A DNA stretch of 64,000 nucleotides from Cereibacter sphaeroides (GTDB lineage: Bacteria > Pseudomonadota > Alphaproteobacteria > Rhodobacterales > Rhodobacteraceae), in contig QFQS01000001.1 of NCBI GenBank assembly GCA_003243455.1, positions 682,001 through 746,000 of the forward strand. The letters are read 5' to 3'. The notes under the pieces are model-generated. The model did not search any database. It saw only the letters and a program-made list of their open reading frames with translations, and was not told where the DNA came from. Each line of letters begins with the position of its first letter. Position 1 is the stretch's first letter. Both the position numbers and the translations under genes were made by a program. Positions 42,166 to 50,542 of the stretch are shown piece by piece.

Positions 42166-44364
42166 CTACCTCAGCGCGGCCGACAGCAACCCGTTGGTCT
42201 TTTCCACCTTCTCCGCGAGGCTCCGCGCCATATAGGCGTGCAGGATCGCGGCCAGATCGCGATCCTCGCGCTCCATCAACTCGATGGCAGCGTCCGACAG
42301 GCGATAGACGACCGAGGGCGCGCGGACGACCACATCCGCCGTCCTGACCCGCGACAGATACCGTGCCGCCTCGCCCACAACCGCGCCTGCGCGCAGCGAG
42401 CGGACGCGGGTGGGCGTGCCCCCCGGCCCAGGGATCTGCACATCGACACGGCCCGTCTCGACAAAGAACACGTCGCCCTCGGTGCTGCCCGCCCGGATCA
42501 GCACGCGGCCCGGCTCAAGCTCCAGCCGCTCCATCCGCGCCACCAGATCCGCCGCGCGCGGCATCGCGGACTCCAACCGGTGCAGGAACCCCTGCGCCAC
42601 GGCCGAAATCTCATGCTTGCCATGGCTTGCCAGCAGCTTGTCCTCGACCCGTTCCAGCGCGCTGCCAAGGCTGGATTTGTGGCGGAACACAGAGTCGCTC
42701 GGCAGGCCGATCCCCCATTGCGCCATCAATTCGCGCATTTCGGCGGGCACTGCGGAAAGAACGACCCGGAAGCCACCGCTACGTCCCAGCAAGCCAAGCT
42801 TCAGCAGCGCTGCACAGGCGGCGGAATCAATTCCCGTCACATGGGTAAAGTCGATGACCAGAACTTCCAGCGGTTCTCGCTCTCTGGTGCGCAGACGCAC
42901 GGCGTCGATCACCTTCTCGACCGAGCCGAAGAACAGATAGCCCTGCAGCGCCATGACATGTACCCGCCCTCCGAAACGAGAGATCACGGCATCCTCGTCG
43001 GATGCCCGGTCTACCGGGCTGCGACGGTTCAGGCCGGACCCCTGGAACCGGATCACCGGCAGCCGCGCGTAGTTGTAGACAAAGATCACCAGCGCCAGCA
43101 GCATGCCCACAACGATGGCCGCGAGGATGTCCGCCACGATGGTGATGCCGACGATGGTGGGGATGATGGCCCAGTCAAGCGGACGCAGACGGGCGCGGGA
43201 CTGGATCATCCAGTCGATCAGCATCGTCGTGCCGAAATACAGCAGCAACCCGGCGGCGACAAAGACCGGGACATGCGCAACGATGTAGGCTGCAAAAATG
43301 CAACCGATCAGGGTCGTCAGCCCAAGCCCCAGTCCAAGCAGCCGCCTGCTGCATCCCAGCCGATGCGCGATCACCGTAGTGTCCGATGCGACAAAGCCCA
43401 CCAGTCCCCCGAAGGCACCGATTGCGATATTCGTGGCGCCTGTCGTGCGCGCCTCGGCGTCGATGCTGATATCCGCGCCGACCGCCAGCTCGATCCCGCC
43501 GACGTTCAGCATGAAGCCCACCGCGTTCAGCAGGACCACCGCCGTGATCGTGACCGAGGCGGCAGCGACCACCGGCCATTGCACTTGCGTCAAAAGACCG
43601 GGATCGGGGAAATAGGCGATGGCTTCTTCCGGCATGACGGGCAATAGACCCCAGGCACGCGCATCCGTTATCTGCAGGCCCAGCCAGCCGAGCCCAAGAT
43701 AAAACAGCGCGACCGCGCCCAGCAGCGGCAGGACGGCGGAAAACGCTCCGCCGATCACCCGGCCCGACAGGAACAGCGCCGCCGCAAGCGCAATGCCCAT
43801 GATCAGGTTCAGCGGAACGCCTCCGGTGGCGATACGTCCGAACAGTTGCGAAAGGCTGCCCGTATTGGTCAACAGGAACAGCGATGAGGCGACCAGCAGC
43901 CACCCCGAGCCCGCCAGAAACCCTGCCGCGACTGGAAACGGCATCAGCCGCGCGATGCGGCCAAGACGGTACTTGCCGATCAGGTATATCGCGGCGCCGG
44001 ACAAAAGCGTGGACAGCCCCATGATCGCCACGGCAGTGGCCAGCTTTTGCTCTGGCGTTCCCTCGATCGAGGCTGCGGCCAGCAGCATCGCCGGGGCAAG
44101 GATTGCGATGGTCGTATCTTCGGCAATCCCCGCCGCGCCGGGAAAGACGCTGCGCCATGCCAGCACCAGCGATATGGCCGCGCTGCTCAGCAGGATCAGC
44201 ATCGTGCCGTAGCCAAGCGCAAAGGATAACGGCCCCGCAAAGGCAAGCGTCGCCAGCGCAACGCAATGGCCTATGGCGTCGATCCCCAGAACGCCGCCCA
44301 GCATCAGGCTTTTGCCCGCCGTCACGCGCGAGGCGGCAGGCGCAGCATCGGGCAGGGCTACCAC
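42166..44364 (-). CDS. SulP family anion transporter with STAS and cyclic-nucleotide-binding domains
   Basis: 732 residues from GTG at 44364 (ATG at 44304 is an alternative). Residues ~20-400 form a SulP membrane domain with about 12 helices (FPVAAGFLAGSGWLLVASSL, AFGGLVGFVASDTTVIAHRL). A STAS domain lies near residues 435-560 (VLVIDFTHVTGIDSAACAAL). A CAP-type cNMP-binding domain is near residues 595-710 (EPGRVLIRAGSTEGDVFFVE, RAGAVVGEAARYLSRVRTAD). It probably imports an inorganic or organic anion under nucleotide control; the substrate is unknown. Confidence 0.87.
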   Translation of the reverse strand: MVALPDAAPAASRVTAGKSLMLGGVLGIDAIGHCVALATLAFAGPLSFALGYGTMLILLSSAAISLVLAWRSVFPGAAGIAEDTTIAILAPAMLLAAASIEGTPEQKLATAVAIMGLSTLLSGAAIYLIGKYRLGRIARLMPFPVAAGFLAGSGWLLVASSLFLLTNTGSLSQLFGRIATGGVPLNLIMGIALAAALFLSGRVIGGAFSAVLPLLGAVALFYLGLGWLGLQITDARAWGLLPVMPEEAIAYFPDPGLLTQVQWPVVAAASVTITAVVLLNAVGFMLNVGGIELAVGADISIDAEARTTGATNIAIGAFGGLVGFVASDTTVIAHRLGCSRRLLGLGLGLTTLIGCIFAAYIVAHVPVFVAAGLLLYFGTTMLIDWMIQSRARLRPLDWAIIPTIVGITIVADILAAIVVGMLLALVIFVYNYARLPVIRFQGSGLNRRSPVDRASDEDAVISRFGGRVHVMALQGYLFFGSVEKVIDAVRLRTREREPLEVLVIDFTHVTGIDSAACAALLKLGLLGRSGGFRVVLSAVPAEMRELMAQWGIGLPSDSVFRHKSSLGSALERVEDKLLASHGKHEISAVAQGFLHRLESAMPRAADLVARMERLELEPGRVLIRAGSTEGDVFFVETGRVDVQIPGPGGTPTRVRSLRAGAVVGEAARYLSRVRTADVVVRAPSVVYRLSDAAIELMEREDRDLAAILHAYMARSLAEKVEKTNGLLSAALR

Positions 44365-44531
44365 GCCCCGGTCCCGCCCCGAACAACAGCACCGCGCAAA
44401 ATGTCAAACCGCCTTCTTGCCGTGGACAAGAGGTGCGCCTCCCCGAAATTTCCGCAAATAAACCTGACCGCCAAACGGCGCTCCGATCCTCCCTTACCTT
44501 GCGTAACTTTCGGCGATCCCTATGGCAAGAA

Positions 44532-44564
44532 AAAGAAAAGGCCGCCGGGATTCGCCCGGCGGCC
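44532..44564 (-). terminator. Rho-independent terminator of the yceI-like gene
   Basis: A perfect 10-bp stem, ggccgccggg / cccggcggcc, with loop attcg. On the minus strand it is followed by TTTTCTTTTTC. It lies about 20 bases after the YceI stop. Confidence 0.82.
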
Positions 44565-44585
44565 CATAATCTCAGGCGGCAAAAG

Positions 44586-45167
44586 TTACTCGACCTTGGA
44601 CGCTTCGATCGAAATATTCAAAGCCACCTCGTCCGAGACATAAGGTGCGAAAAGGCCAAGGTTGTAGTCACTGCGCAGAAGCGTCGTCGTGGCCGAGAAG
44701 CCAGCCCAGGGCTTGTTCTCCATCGGATGAATGCCGGCCTGATTCAGAACAGCGTCAAGAACGACGGTCTTGGTGACACCGTTCAGCGTGAGATCGCCCG
44801 AGATCAGCGCCGTCTTCTCACCCGTCACCTCGATGGACGTGGATTTGAACGTGACCACCTCGTCATCGGTTGCGCCAAAAAAATCAGGCCCCATGAAATG
44901 GTCATACCGCGCCTGCCATCCGGTCAGCATCGACTTGACCGGGAAAGATACCGTGACCGAGGAATTTGCGGGGTTTTCCTGATCGAACAGGATGTCGCCA
45001 TCAAAACCCGAGAACATGTTCGTGGTGGTCGAGAAGCCAAGGTGATTATTGGTAAAGACGATCTGGCTGTGGCTGGGATCGAACTTGTATGCCTCGGGGG
45101 CGGCGGACGCGGTGGTGGCAAGGCCAAGGACGGCCCCAAAGGCAAGCGCGGAAAGCAGACGGGTCAT
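44586..45167 (-). CDS. YceI family periplasmic protein
   Basis: 193 residues with a signal peptide (LLSALAFGAVLGLATTASAA). The YceI lipocalin-like domain shows YKFDPSHSQIVFTNNHLGFS, SGFDGDILFDQENPANSSVT, GDLTLNGVTKTVVLDAVLNQ and FSATTTLLRSDYNLGLFAPY. Family members bind polyisoprenoid-type ligands. It is the second YceI domain within 4.5 kb (see the b561 fusion at 40806). Confidence 0.93.
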   Translation of the reverse strand: MTRLLSALAFGAVLGLATTASAAPEAYKFDPSHSQIVFTNNHLGFSTTTNMFSGFDGDILFDQENPANSSVTVSFPVKSMLTGWQARYDHFMGPDFFGATDDEVVTFKSTSIEVTGEKTALISGDLTLNGVTKTVVLDAVLNQAGIHPMENKPWAGFSATTTLLRSDYNLGLFAPYVSDEVALNISIEASKVE

Positions 45168-45298
45168 GTAAAGGAACTCCGGGAGGTGGGGGTTTGGTTC
45201 ACAGGGCTACAGATGGCCGCCCAACGGCCCCTGCGACAATTCCGAACCCCCGAACAATTTATGTTCGCTCCCGCACGAAGTTCCCGATCACAAATTCA

Positions 45299-46147
45299 TC
45301 AGGAAGCGCGAACCCTTGCGTCGATCCACCCCAAGATATCCGCCAAAACGCTTTCCCGGCCGATGTCGGCCAGAAGGTCGTGCCAATGCCCTTCGTACAG
45401 CTTCAGCGTCTTGTCGCTTGATCCTGCATTATCGAAGAATTCCTGGCTGCCGCTTGGCCTCGTTACGCGATCCTCGGTGCCGTGCAGGATCAGCACCGGT
45501 AGGGTGATCTTCGGAAACTCACGCTTCAGCCTTTCGTCGGCACGCACCATTTCCGCGACGGTCTTGGTCGGCTGTACCTCGTCCTGGATCAGCGGATCGG
45601 CCAGCAGACGTTCCATCACCACCGGATCGCGCGAGAAATCCTCGATTTTCAGCTTCAGCACATGGACATGCGGCAAAAGGTGGCTCAGCCCCTTCAAGGC
45701 CAGCAGCGCCACATCCGGCGCCGGCACCTGGAAGGCGAAGCTTTCGCAGATCAGCCCGGCAAGCTTGTCCTGATGCTCCAGCGCAAAGACGCTCGACACC
45801 ACGCCCCCGGCGCTGTGGCCAAGGAGGAAGATTTGCAAGCCCGGATGGCGCGACCGCGCGATTTCCGCCATGTGGCGGACATCGGCAAGGTAGTCCGCAA
45901 AATCCTCGACGTAGAACCTCTCACCCTCGGACCGGCCCCGCCCGCGCAGATCCAGCGCATAAGCGGCTAGGCCGGTCGCGGCGAAGTATTCGCCCACTGG
46001 CACATACTGCCCGCTGTGGGAATTGAACCCGTGCACGATCAGCAAAATCGCGCGCGCATGCCCATCCGGCACCCATGAGCGCAGATAGATGCTCAACCCG
46101 TCGCGGCTGCGGAACGTCTCTACATGGGCGGTGAATTTCTCGGTCAT
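45299..46147 (-). CDS. alpha/beta hydrolase (monoacylglycerol lipase / lysophospholipase type)
   Basis: A 282-residue cytosolic hydrolase: GLSIYLRSWVPDGHARAILL, IVHGFNSHSGQYVPVGEYFA, LDLRGRGRSEGERFYVEDFA, nucleophile Ser in IFLLGHSAGGVVSSVFAL, Asp in LILHGTEDRVTRPSGS, and His in YEGHWHDLLADIG. The Hydrolase_4 family cleaves monoacylglycerols or lysophospholipids. The substrate is not certain. Confidence 0.92.
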   Translation of the reverse strand: MTEKFTAHVETFRSRDGLSIYLRSWVPDGHARAILLIVHGFNSHSGQYVPVGEYFAATGLAAYALDLRGRGRSEGERFYVEDFADYLADVRHMAEIARSRHPGLQIFLLGHSAGGVVSSVFALEHQDKLAGLICESFAFQVPAPDVALLALKGLSHLLPHVHVLKLKIEDFSRDPVVMERLLADPLIQDEVQPTKTVAEMVRADERLKREFPKITLPVLILHGTEDRVTRPSGSQEFFDNAGSSDKTLKLYEGHWHDLLADIGRESVLADILGWIDARVRAS

Positions 46148-46342
46148 CTCATTCCCCGGTTGGATGCACAGACTGGCGACTGGCGGCTGGGCAGGTCAGA
46201 TGTCGAAGGCCCTTGGATCGTTCACAGACAAGACGTCGCCGGGCAAGCATTATTGCGCGCCCCGCGCCTTGCATCCCTGCTGCATCTGTGTATAAGCGCG
46301 CGATCTTCCGCTGGACATCATGCAACCGGCGTAAACCCTCGT

Positions 46343-46374
46343 GGACAGGCCCGCGGAAGTCTAACCGCCTGTCC
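46343..46374 (+). promoter_or_regulatory. rpsF leader hairpin, candidate S6:S18-binding motif
   Basis: A perfect 8-bp stem, GGACAGGC (46343-46350) with GCCTGTCC (46367-46374), encloses 16 bases ending in AACC, so that aaCCG abuts the 3' strand. The described S6:S18 leader motif presents CCG in a bulge between a stem and a hairpin. This matches in position (33 bases before rpsF) and in the CCG. The inner hairpin is weak, so the assignment is tentative. Confidence 0.5.
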
Positions 46375-46407
46375 TATGAAATGCGCCCGAGACAGAATGG
46401 AGACGGC

Positions 46408-46860
46408 ATGCCGCTTTACGAGCATGTTTTCATTGCGCGTCAGGACCTGTCCAACACGCAAGCCGAAGGCCTTATCGAACACTTCTCGACCGTCCTCGCA
46501 GACAACGGCGGTAAAGTCGTTGAGAACGAGTACTGGGGCGTCAAGACGATGGCCTACAAGATCAACAAGAACCGCAAGGGTCACTATGCCCTGCTGAAGT
46601 CGGACGCACCCGCGACCGCCGTGCAGGAAATGGAACGCCTGATGCGCCTGCATGACGACGTCATGCGCGTGCTGACTATCAAGGTCGACAAGCACGAAGA
46701 AGGCCCGACGGTCCAGATGCAGAAGCGTGACGAGCGTGACCGCGGCGAGCGTGGCGACCGCCCCGATCGTGGCTTCGGCGACCGTGGCGACCGTCCGAGC
46801 TTCGGCGGCGACCGTGGCGGTGACCGCGGTGGCTTCGGCGGCGCAGACCGTCGGCGTTGA
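46408..46860 (+). CDS. rpsF: 30S ribosomal protein S6
   Basis: 150 residues: PLYEHVFIARQDLSNTQAEG, the core GGKVVENEYWGVKTMAYKIN and MERLMRLHDDVMRVLTIKVD. A 46-residue Arg/Gly/Asp-rich tail (DRGERGDRPDRGFGDRGDRP and more) extends beyond the conserved fold, as in other alphaproteobacteria. The ATG at 46408 follows ggag by 5 bases. It is the first gene of rpsF-rpsR-rplI. Confidence 0.97.
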   Translation: MPLYEHVFIARQDLSNTQAEGLIEHFSTVLADNGGKVVENEYWGVKTMAYKINKNRKGHYALLKSDAPATAVQEMERLMRLHDDVMRVLTIKVDKHEEGPTVQMQKRDERDRGERGDRPDRGFGDRGDRPSFGGDRGGDRGGFGGADRRR

Positions 46861-46880
46861 TCAGGAAAGGATTGTAAATC

Positions 46881-47108
46881 ATGGCGAACAAACCGTTTTT
46901 CCGCCGCCGCAAGGTTTGCCCCTTCTCGGGCGACAATGCTCCCGCGATCGACTACAAGGACACCCGTCTGCTGCAGCGCTACGTTTCCGAGCGCGGCAAG
47001 ATCGTGCCCTCGCGCATCACGGCCGTCTCGGCCAAGAAGCAGCGCGAACTTTCGCAGGCGATCAAGCGCGCGCGCTTCCTCGCCCTTCTCCCCTACGCCG
47101 TGAAGTAA
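46881..47108 (+). CDS. rpsR: 30S ribosomal protein S18
   Basis: 75 residues: PFFRRRKVCPFSGDNAPAID, YKDTRLLQRYVSERGKIVPS, RITAVSAKKQRELSQAIKRA, RFLALLPYAVK. It binds S6 in the platform of the small subunit. It lies 20 bases after rpsF behind aggaaagg. Confidence 0.98.
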   Translation: MANKPFFRRRKVCPFSGDNAPAIDYKDTRLLQRYVSERGKIVPSRITAVSAKKQRELSQAIKRARFLALLPYAVK

Positions 47109-47120
47109 GGAGCGACAATC

Positions 47121-47705
47121 ATGCAAGTCATCCTGCTGCAACGCGTGGCCAAGCTTGGCCAGATGGGCGAGGTCGTGAACGTCAAGGACGGCTACGCCCG
47201 CAACTTCCTGCTGCCGCAAGGCAAGGCGCTGCGCGCGAACGACGCCAACATCAAGTCGTTCGAAGCCAAGAAAGTCCAGCTTGAGACCCAGAACCTGGAG
47301 ACCAAGAAGGAAGCCGAGGCCGCTGCCGAGAAACTCGACGGTCAGGTCTTCATCGTGATCCGCTCCGCTTCGGACGCAGGCGCGCTATACGGCTCGGTCA
47401 CCACCCGTGACGCCGCCGAAGCCGCGACCGAGGCCGGGTTCACCGTGAACCGCGCTCAGGTCGTGCTTGACCGCCCGATCAAGGAACTGGGCATGCACAC
47501 CGTCACGGTCGTGCTGCACCCGGAAGTGTCGGTGAAGGTCAACCTGAACGTCGCCCGCTCGCCCGAAGAGGCCGAGCTGCAAGCGTCGGGCAAGTCGATC
47601 CAGGAACTGGCCGCCGAGGCCGAGGCTGCCGCCGAGTTCGAGATCGCCGAACTGTTCGACGAAATGGGCGCCGCCAACGACTTCGACCCTCGCGACGAGC
47701 GCTGA
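47121..47705 (+). CDS. rplI: 50S ribosomal protein L9
   Basis: 194 residues: MQVILLQRVAKLGQMGEVVN, VKDGYARNFLLPQGKALRAN, a central helix, and a C-terminal domain (LYGSVTTRDAAEAATEAG). An acidic extension (about residues 150-194, AAEAEAAAEFEIAELFDEMG) follows the L9 fold, as usual in Rhodobacterales. It follows rpsR by 12 bases with aaggag. Last gene of the operon. Confidence 0.98.
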   Translation: MQVILLQRVAKLGQMGEVVNVKDGYARNFLLPQGKALRANDANIKSFEAKKVQLETQNLETKKEAEAAAEKLDGQVFIVIRSASDAGALYGSVTTRDAAEAATEAGFTVNRAQVVLDRPIKELGMHTVTVVLHPEVSVKVNLNVARSPEEAELQASGKSIQELAAEAEAAAEFEIAELFDEMGAANDFDPRDER

Positions 47706-47727
47706 TCGCAAGCGATCCAAGATCAGA

Positions 47728-47756
47728 ACCGCGCCGGGAAGTCGGCGCGGTTTTTC
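47728..47756 (+). terminator. Rho-independent terminator of the rpsF-rpsR-rplI operon
   Basis: A perfect 9-bp stem, accgcgccg / cggcgcggt, with loop ggaagt, followed by ttttctt, 23 bases after rplI. Confidence 0.9.
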
Positions 47757-47770
47757 TTTGCGCAGCTTCT

Positions 47771-47844
47771 TGTTCAACAAACTTGACTTTCGTTGAACAA
47801 AGTCCGATGTTCAACGAAACATAACTTCGTTGAACAAATGATCC
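47771..47844 (+). repeat. 37-bp tandem repeat with inverted repeats over the start of the nucleotidyltransferase gene
   Basis: Two 37-base units (47771-47807 and 47808-47844); the first 31 positions match at 24. Each holds TGTTCAAC(g/a)AA facing TTCGTTGAACA. In unit 2 these arms form a perfect 11-bp inverted repeat with a 7-base spacer, ending 1 base before the ATG at 47838. The stretch is AT-rich, unlike its surroundings. It is probably an operator for the downstream gene, or a hairpin controlling its translation. Confidence 0.65.
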
Positions 47845-48854
47845 AGCGCCATTCCACCACTGGCCACGCCGCCTATCAGGATTTGCTCCGTGCCCTGAAC
47901 GACGGACAGGTCGCGCAACTGCGCGGAACACCCACTCGGGAAATCCGTTCGGGGCGCGCCTATTGGTACGACAGCTACCGCGTCGGCGATCAGGTCAAGA
48001 AGAGCTACATCGGCGAAGATACGCCCGAACTTGCCGCTCGCATCGAGCGGCACCGCGAGATCATCCAGACCGAAAAGGACCGCGCCGCGCACCGCACCCG
48101 GCTGGTGCGCCTGCTGCGCGCTGAGGGCTATCTGTCCGCCGACAGCGAAACAGGCTCGATCCTGAACGCCATGGCGAAAACCGGCGTGTTCCGCCTGGGC
48201 GGCACGATCGTCGGCACCAACGCCTTCCGGCTTTACGAGGGCGAATTGGGTGTCCGCTACAGCTTCGACGACCTTGCCCAAACCGGGGACATCGACATCG
48301 CCCAGTTCGAGCGGCTGTCGCTCGCGCTCGATGATCAGGTGGAGACGGCGCTGGTCGATACCTTCCGCGACCTCGACTTCGCTCCGATCCCCAGCCTGCA
48401 GGGCCAGGCGGTCTGGCGGTGGAAGCAGACGAAATCCGAGACCCTGATCGAATTCCTGACCCCCTCTTTCCGCCCCGAGGAAGACATTCGCGACCTGCCC
48501 GCGCTGGGCGTCTCGGCCCAGTCGCTGCATTTCCTGAACTACCTGATCGCCGAGCCGATCAAGGCCGCGGTCCTGTATCGCTCTGGCGTGCTGGTGCAGA
48601 TACCACGACCTGAGCGTTACGCCATCCACAAGCTGATCGTCGCCGACCGCCGCCGCAACGGGCCGGACGCGCTGAAAGCCGTCAAGGACCGCGCTCAGGC
48701 GGCCTTCCTGATCAACGCCCTTGCCGAGGATCGACCCGACGAGTTGCGCCAAGCCTATGAGGAGGCGCTGGCCAATGGCCCCAAGTGGCGCGACCGGATC
48801 GAGGCCACCCTGAAGCGGCTGCCGGAGACGCAAAAAATCCTGACCCGCCTGTGA
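47838..48854 (+). CDS. GSU2403-type nucleotidyltransferase-fold protein
   Basis: About 338 residues from the ATG at 47838. N-terminal ~90 residues: helical, with GRAYWYDSYRVGDQVKKSYI. The nucleotidyltransferase core follows (FRLGGTIVGTNAFRLYEGEL, then TGDIDIAQFERLSLALDD with the acidic DxD pair). The C-terminal part is helical (IPRPERYAIHKLIVADRRRN). I place it in the NTP_transf_8/GSU2403 family; the substrate is unknown. No ribosome site is visible; the inverted repeat occupies that position. It lies alone between two terminators. Confidence 0.75.
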   Translation: MIQRHSTTGHAAYQDLLRALNDGQVAQLRGTPTREIRSGRAYWYDSYRVGDQVKKSYIGEDTPELAARIERHREIIQTEKDRAAHRTRLVRLLRAEGYLSADSETGSILNAMAKTGVFRLGGTIVGTNAFRLYEGELGVRYSFDDLAQTGDIDIAQFERLSLALDDQVETALVDTFRDLDFAPIPSLQGQAVWRWKQTKSETLIEFLTPSFRPEEDIRDLPALGVSAQSLHFLNYLIAEPIKAAVLYRSGVLVQIPRPERYAIHKLIVADRRRNGPDALKAVKDRAQAAFLINALAEDRPDELRQAYEEALANGPKWRDRIEATLKRLPETQKILTRL

Positions 48855-48860
48855 AGCGAA

Positions 48861-48886
48861 AAGGCCGCGCCCTGAGGCGCGGCCTT
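48861..48886 (-). terminator. Rho-independent terminator of tig (possibly bidirectional)
   Basis: A perfect 11-bp stem, aaggccgcgcc / ggcgcggcctt, with loop ctga. On the minus strand it continues into TTTTCGC. It lies between the convergent ends of the nucleotidyltransferase-fold gene and tig. Confidence 0.8.
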
Positions 48887-48911
48887 GATCGGTCACATTG
48901 ATCGGAAGGGA

Positions 48912-50246
48912 TCAGAGCTCGTCCAGAGCCTCGACCGCCTTCTGAAGGTCCTCCTTCGAGGCCTTCTTCTCGGTCACCTTGGCGCTGGCCACGATGTGAT
49001 CCACGACCTTGTCCTCAAAGATCGGCGCGCGCAGTTGCTGCTGCATCTGCGGGTTCTTCTGTACGAATTCGAAGAACTGACGCTCTTGTCCCGGATACTG
49101 GCGGGCTTGCTGCATGACGGCTTGGGTCATCTCGGCGTCGGTCACGGCGATCTCGGCCTTGCGGCCAAGCTCGGCCAGCAGCAGGCCCAGACGAACGCGG
49201 CGTTCGGCCAGCTTCTTGTGCTCGTCCGTCGGTTCCATCGCGCCGTGGTCGTGGGTATGAACGTCCGGGTTTTCCTCGTGCCACAGCTGGTGGGCGATCT
49301 GGTGTGCTTCGGCATCGACCAAGGCCGGCGGCAGGTCGAACTTCACCATGTCGTCCAGCTGATCCAGCAGAGCGCGCTTCATCACGGCGCGCGAGGCGCC
49401 CTGATACTCGGCTTCCAGCCGCTCGGAAATCTGCGTCTTCAGCGCATCGAGGCTTTCGGCACCGTATTTCTTGGCCAGTTCCTCGTCGATCTCTGCCGGT
49501 TTCGGCGCTTTCACTGCCTTTACCTTGCAGGCAAAGACCGCAGCCTTGCCGGCCAGATGCTTGGCGCCGTAGTTTTCCGGGAAGGTCACGTTGACCGAAA
49601 CCTCGTCACCCGCCTTGGCGCCGACCAGTTGATCTTCAAAGCCCGGGATGAACGAATTCGACCCCAGAACCAGCGGATAATCCTCGGCAGCGCCGCCTTC
49701 GAACTTCTCGCCATCGACCGAACCGTCGAAGTCGATCGTAACCTGATCGCCGTTCTGCGCCTTGGCGCCTTTCTTGCGATCGTCGAAAGACTGGGCGGAA
49801 GAAGCCAGGTTCGCCAGCGCCTCATCCACGGCAGAGCTGTCGGCCTTGACCACCAGACGGTCCAGCTTGACCTTGCCTGCGTCGAATTCGGGGATCGGGG
49901 GCAGTGCCTCGTAGGTCATTTCCACGACGACGTCCTGACCTTCTTTCCAGGTATCGCCGCCAACCATCTTCACTTCCGGCTGCAGCGCCGGACGGTCGCC
50001 GGTGGCGTCGAAGTGGGACTTCATCGCGCCGTCGATGGCCTCTTGCATCGCGTCGCCGAACAGGCGCGGGCCGAACTGCTTTTTCAGCATGGCCATCGGA
50101 ACCTTGCCCTTGCGGAAGCCTTTCAGCTCGACCTCGGGCTGCGCCTCGACCAGCTTTTCCTGCACCTTGGCGTCCAGCTCAGCCGCCGTCACCGTAATGG
50201 TGTAGCCGCGCTTCAGACCTTCGTTCAGGGTCTCGGTGACCTGCAT
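48912..50246 (-). CDS. tig: trigger factor
   Basis: A 444-residue ribosome-associated chaperone. The N-terminal ribosome-binding domain has the signature LKGFRKGKVPMAMLKKQFG. The FKBP-type isomerase domain is near residues 160-245 (GDQVTIDFDGSVDGEKFEGG, GSNSFIPGFEDQLVGAKAGD). The C-terminal helical domain follows. A His-rich segment (DVHTHDHGAMEPTDEHKK) lies around residue 325. Its length is normal. Confidence 0.97.
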   Translation of the reverse strand: MQVTETLNEGLKRGYTITVTAAELDAKVQEKLVEAQPEVELKGFRKGKVPMAMLKKQFGPRLFGDAMQEAIDGAMKSHFDATGDRPALQPEVKMVGGDTWKEGQDVVVEMTYEALPPIPEFDAGKVKLDRLVVKADSSAVDEALANLASSAQSFDDRKKGAKAQNGDQVTIDFDGSVDGEKFEGGAAEDYPLVLGSNSFIPGFEDQLVGAKAGDEVSVNVTFPENYGAKHLAGKAAVFACKVKAVKAPKPAEIDEELAKKYGAESLDALKTQISERLEAEYQGASRAVMKRALLDQLDDMVKFDLPPALVDAEAHQIAHQLWHEENPDVHTHDHGAMEPTDEHKKLAERRVRLGLLLAELGRKAEIAVTDAEMTQAVMQQARQYPGQERQFFEFVQKNPQMQQQLRAPIFEDKVVDHIVASAKVTEKKASKEDLQKAVEALDEL

Positions 50247-50542
50247 TGTCTCGTCCTTCTTCCTCTATCGCGGCGGGCCGTTCTTTGGGGTGCAATCACC
50301 CCCGGAACAGCCGCAGCACAAACCCCTGCCCGCGTCGCCCGCCATCAGGTCAAAGACCCCAAGAAACAGGCGACATCATACCCCGGCGCAGACCGGGATC
50401 GCGGAATCCGCGCCTTCTAGCAAAGGAGCGGCAGCGATGCGAGGGGGAATCTCGCATCTCCCGGCGGCCAGCGTTAACCGCCGCGAAATCCGGAGCATGC
50501 AGGCTGACCGCAAAAGCAGATACGCGCGCAAGGAGCGACCGC

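Noticed and set aside
44524..44571. Short frame MARKRKGRRDSPGGP
   Set aside because: It is formed by the A-run and stem of the YceI terminator. It has no ribosome site.
46715..46857. Repetitive Arg/Gly/Asp codons at the end of rpsF as a novel repeat
   Set aside because: Low-complexity C-terminal tails of S6 are common in this class. It is translated and in frame.
50247..50542. Possible gene or leader RNA between tig and the first Hint gene
   Set aside because: The open frame that extends the Hint gene upstream has no ribosome site or family similarity, and the ATG at 50543 has aaggag. Nothing else is supported in this gap.
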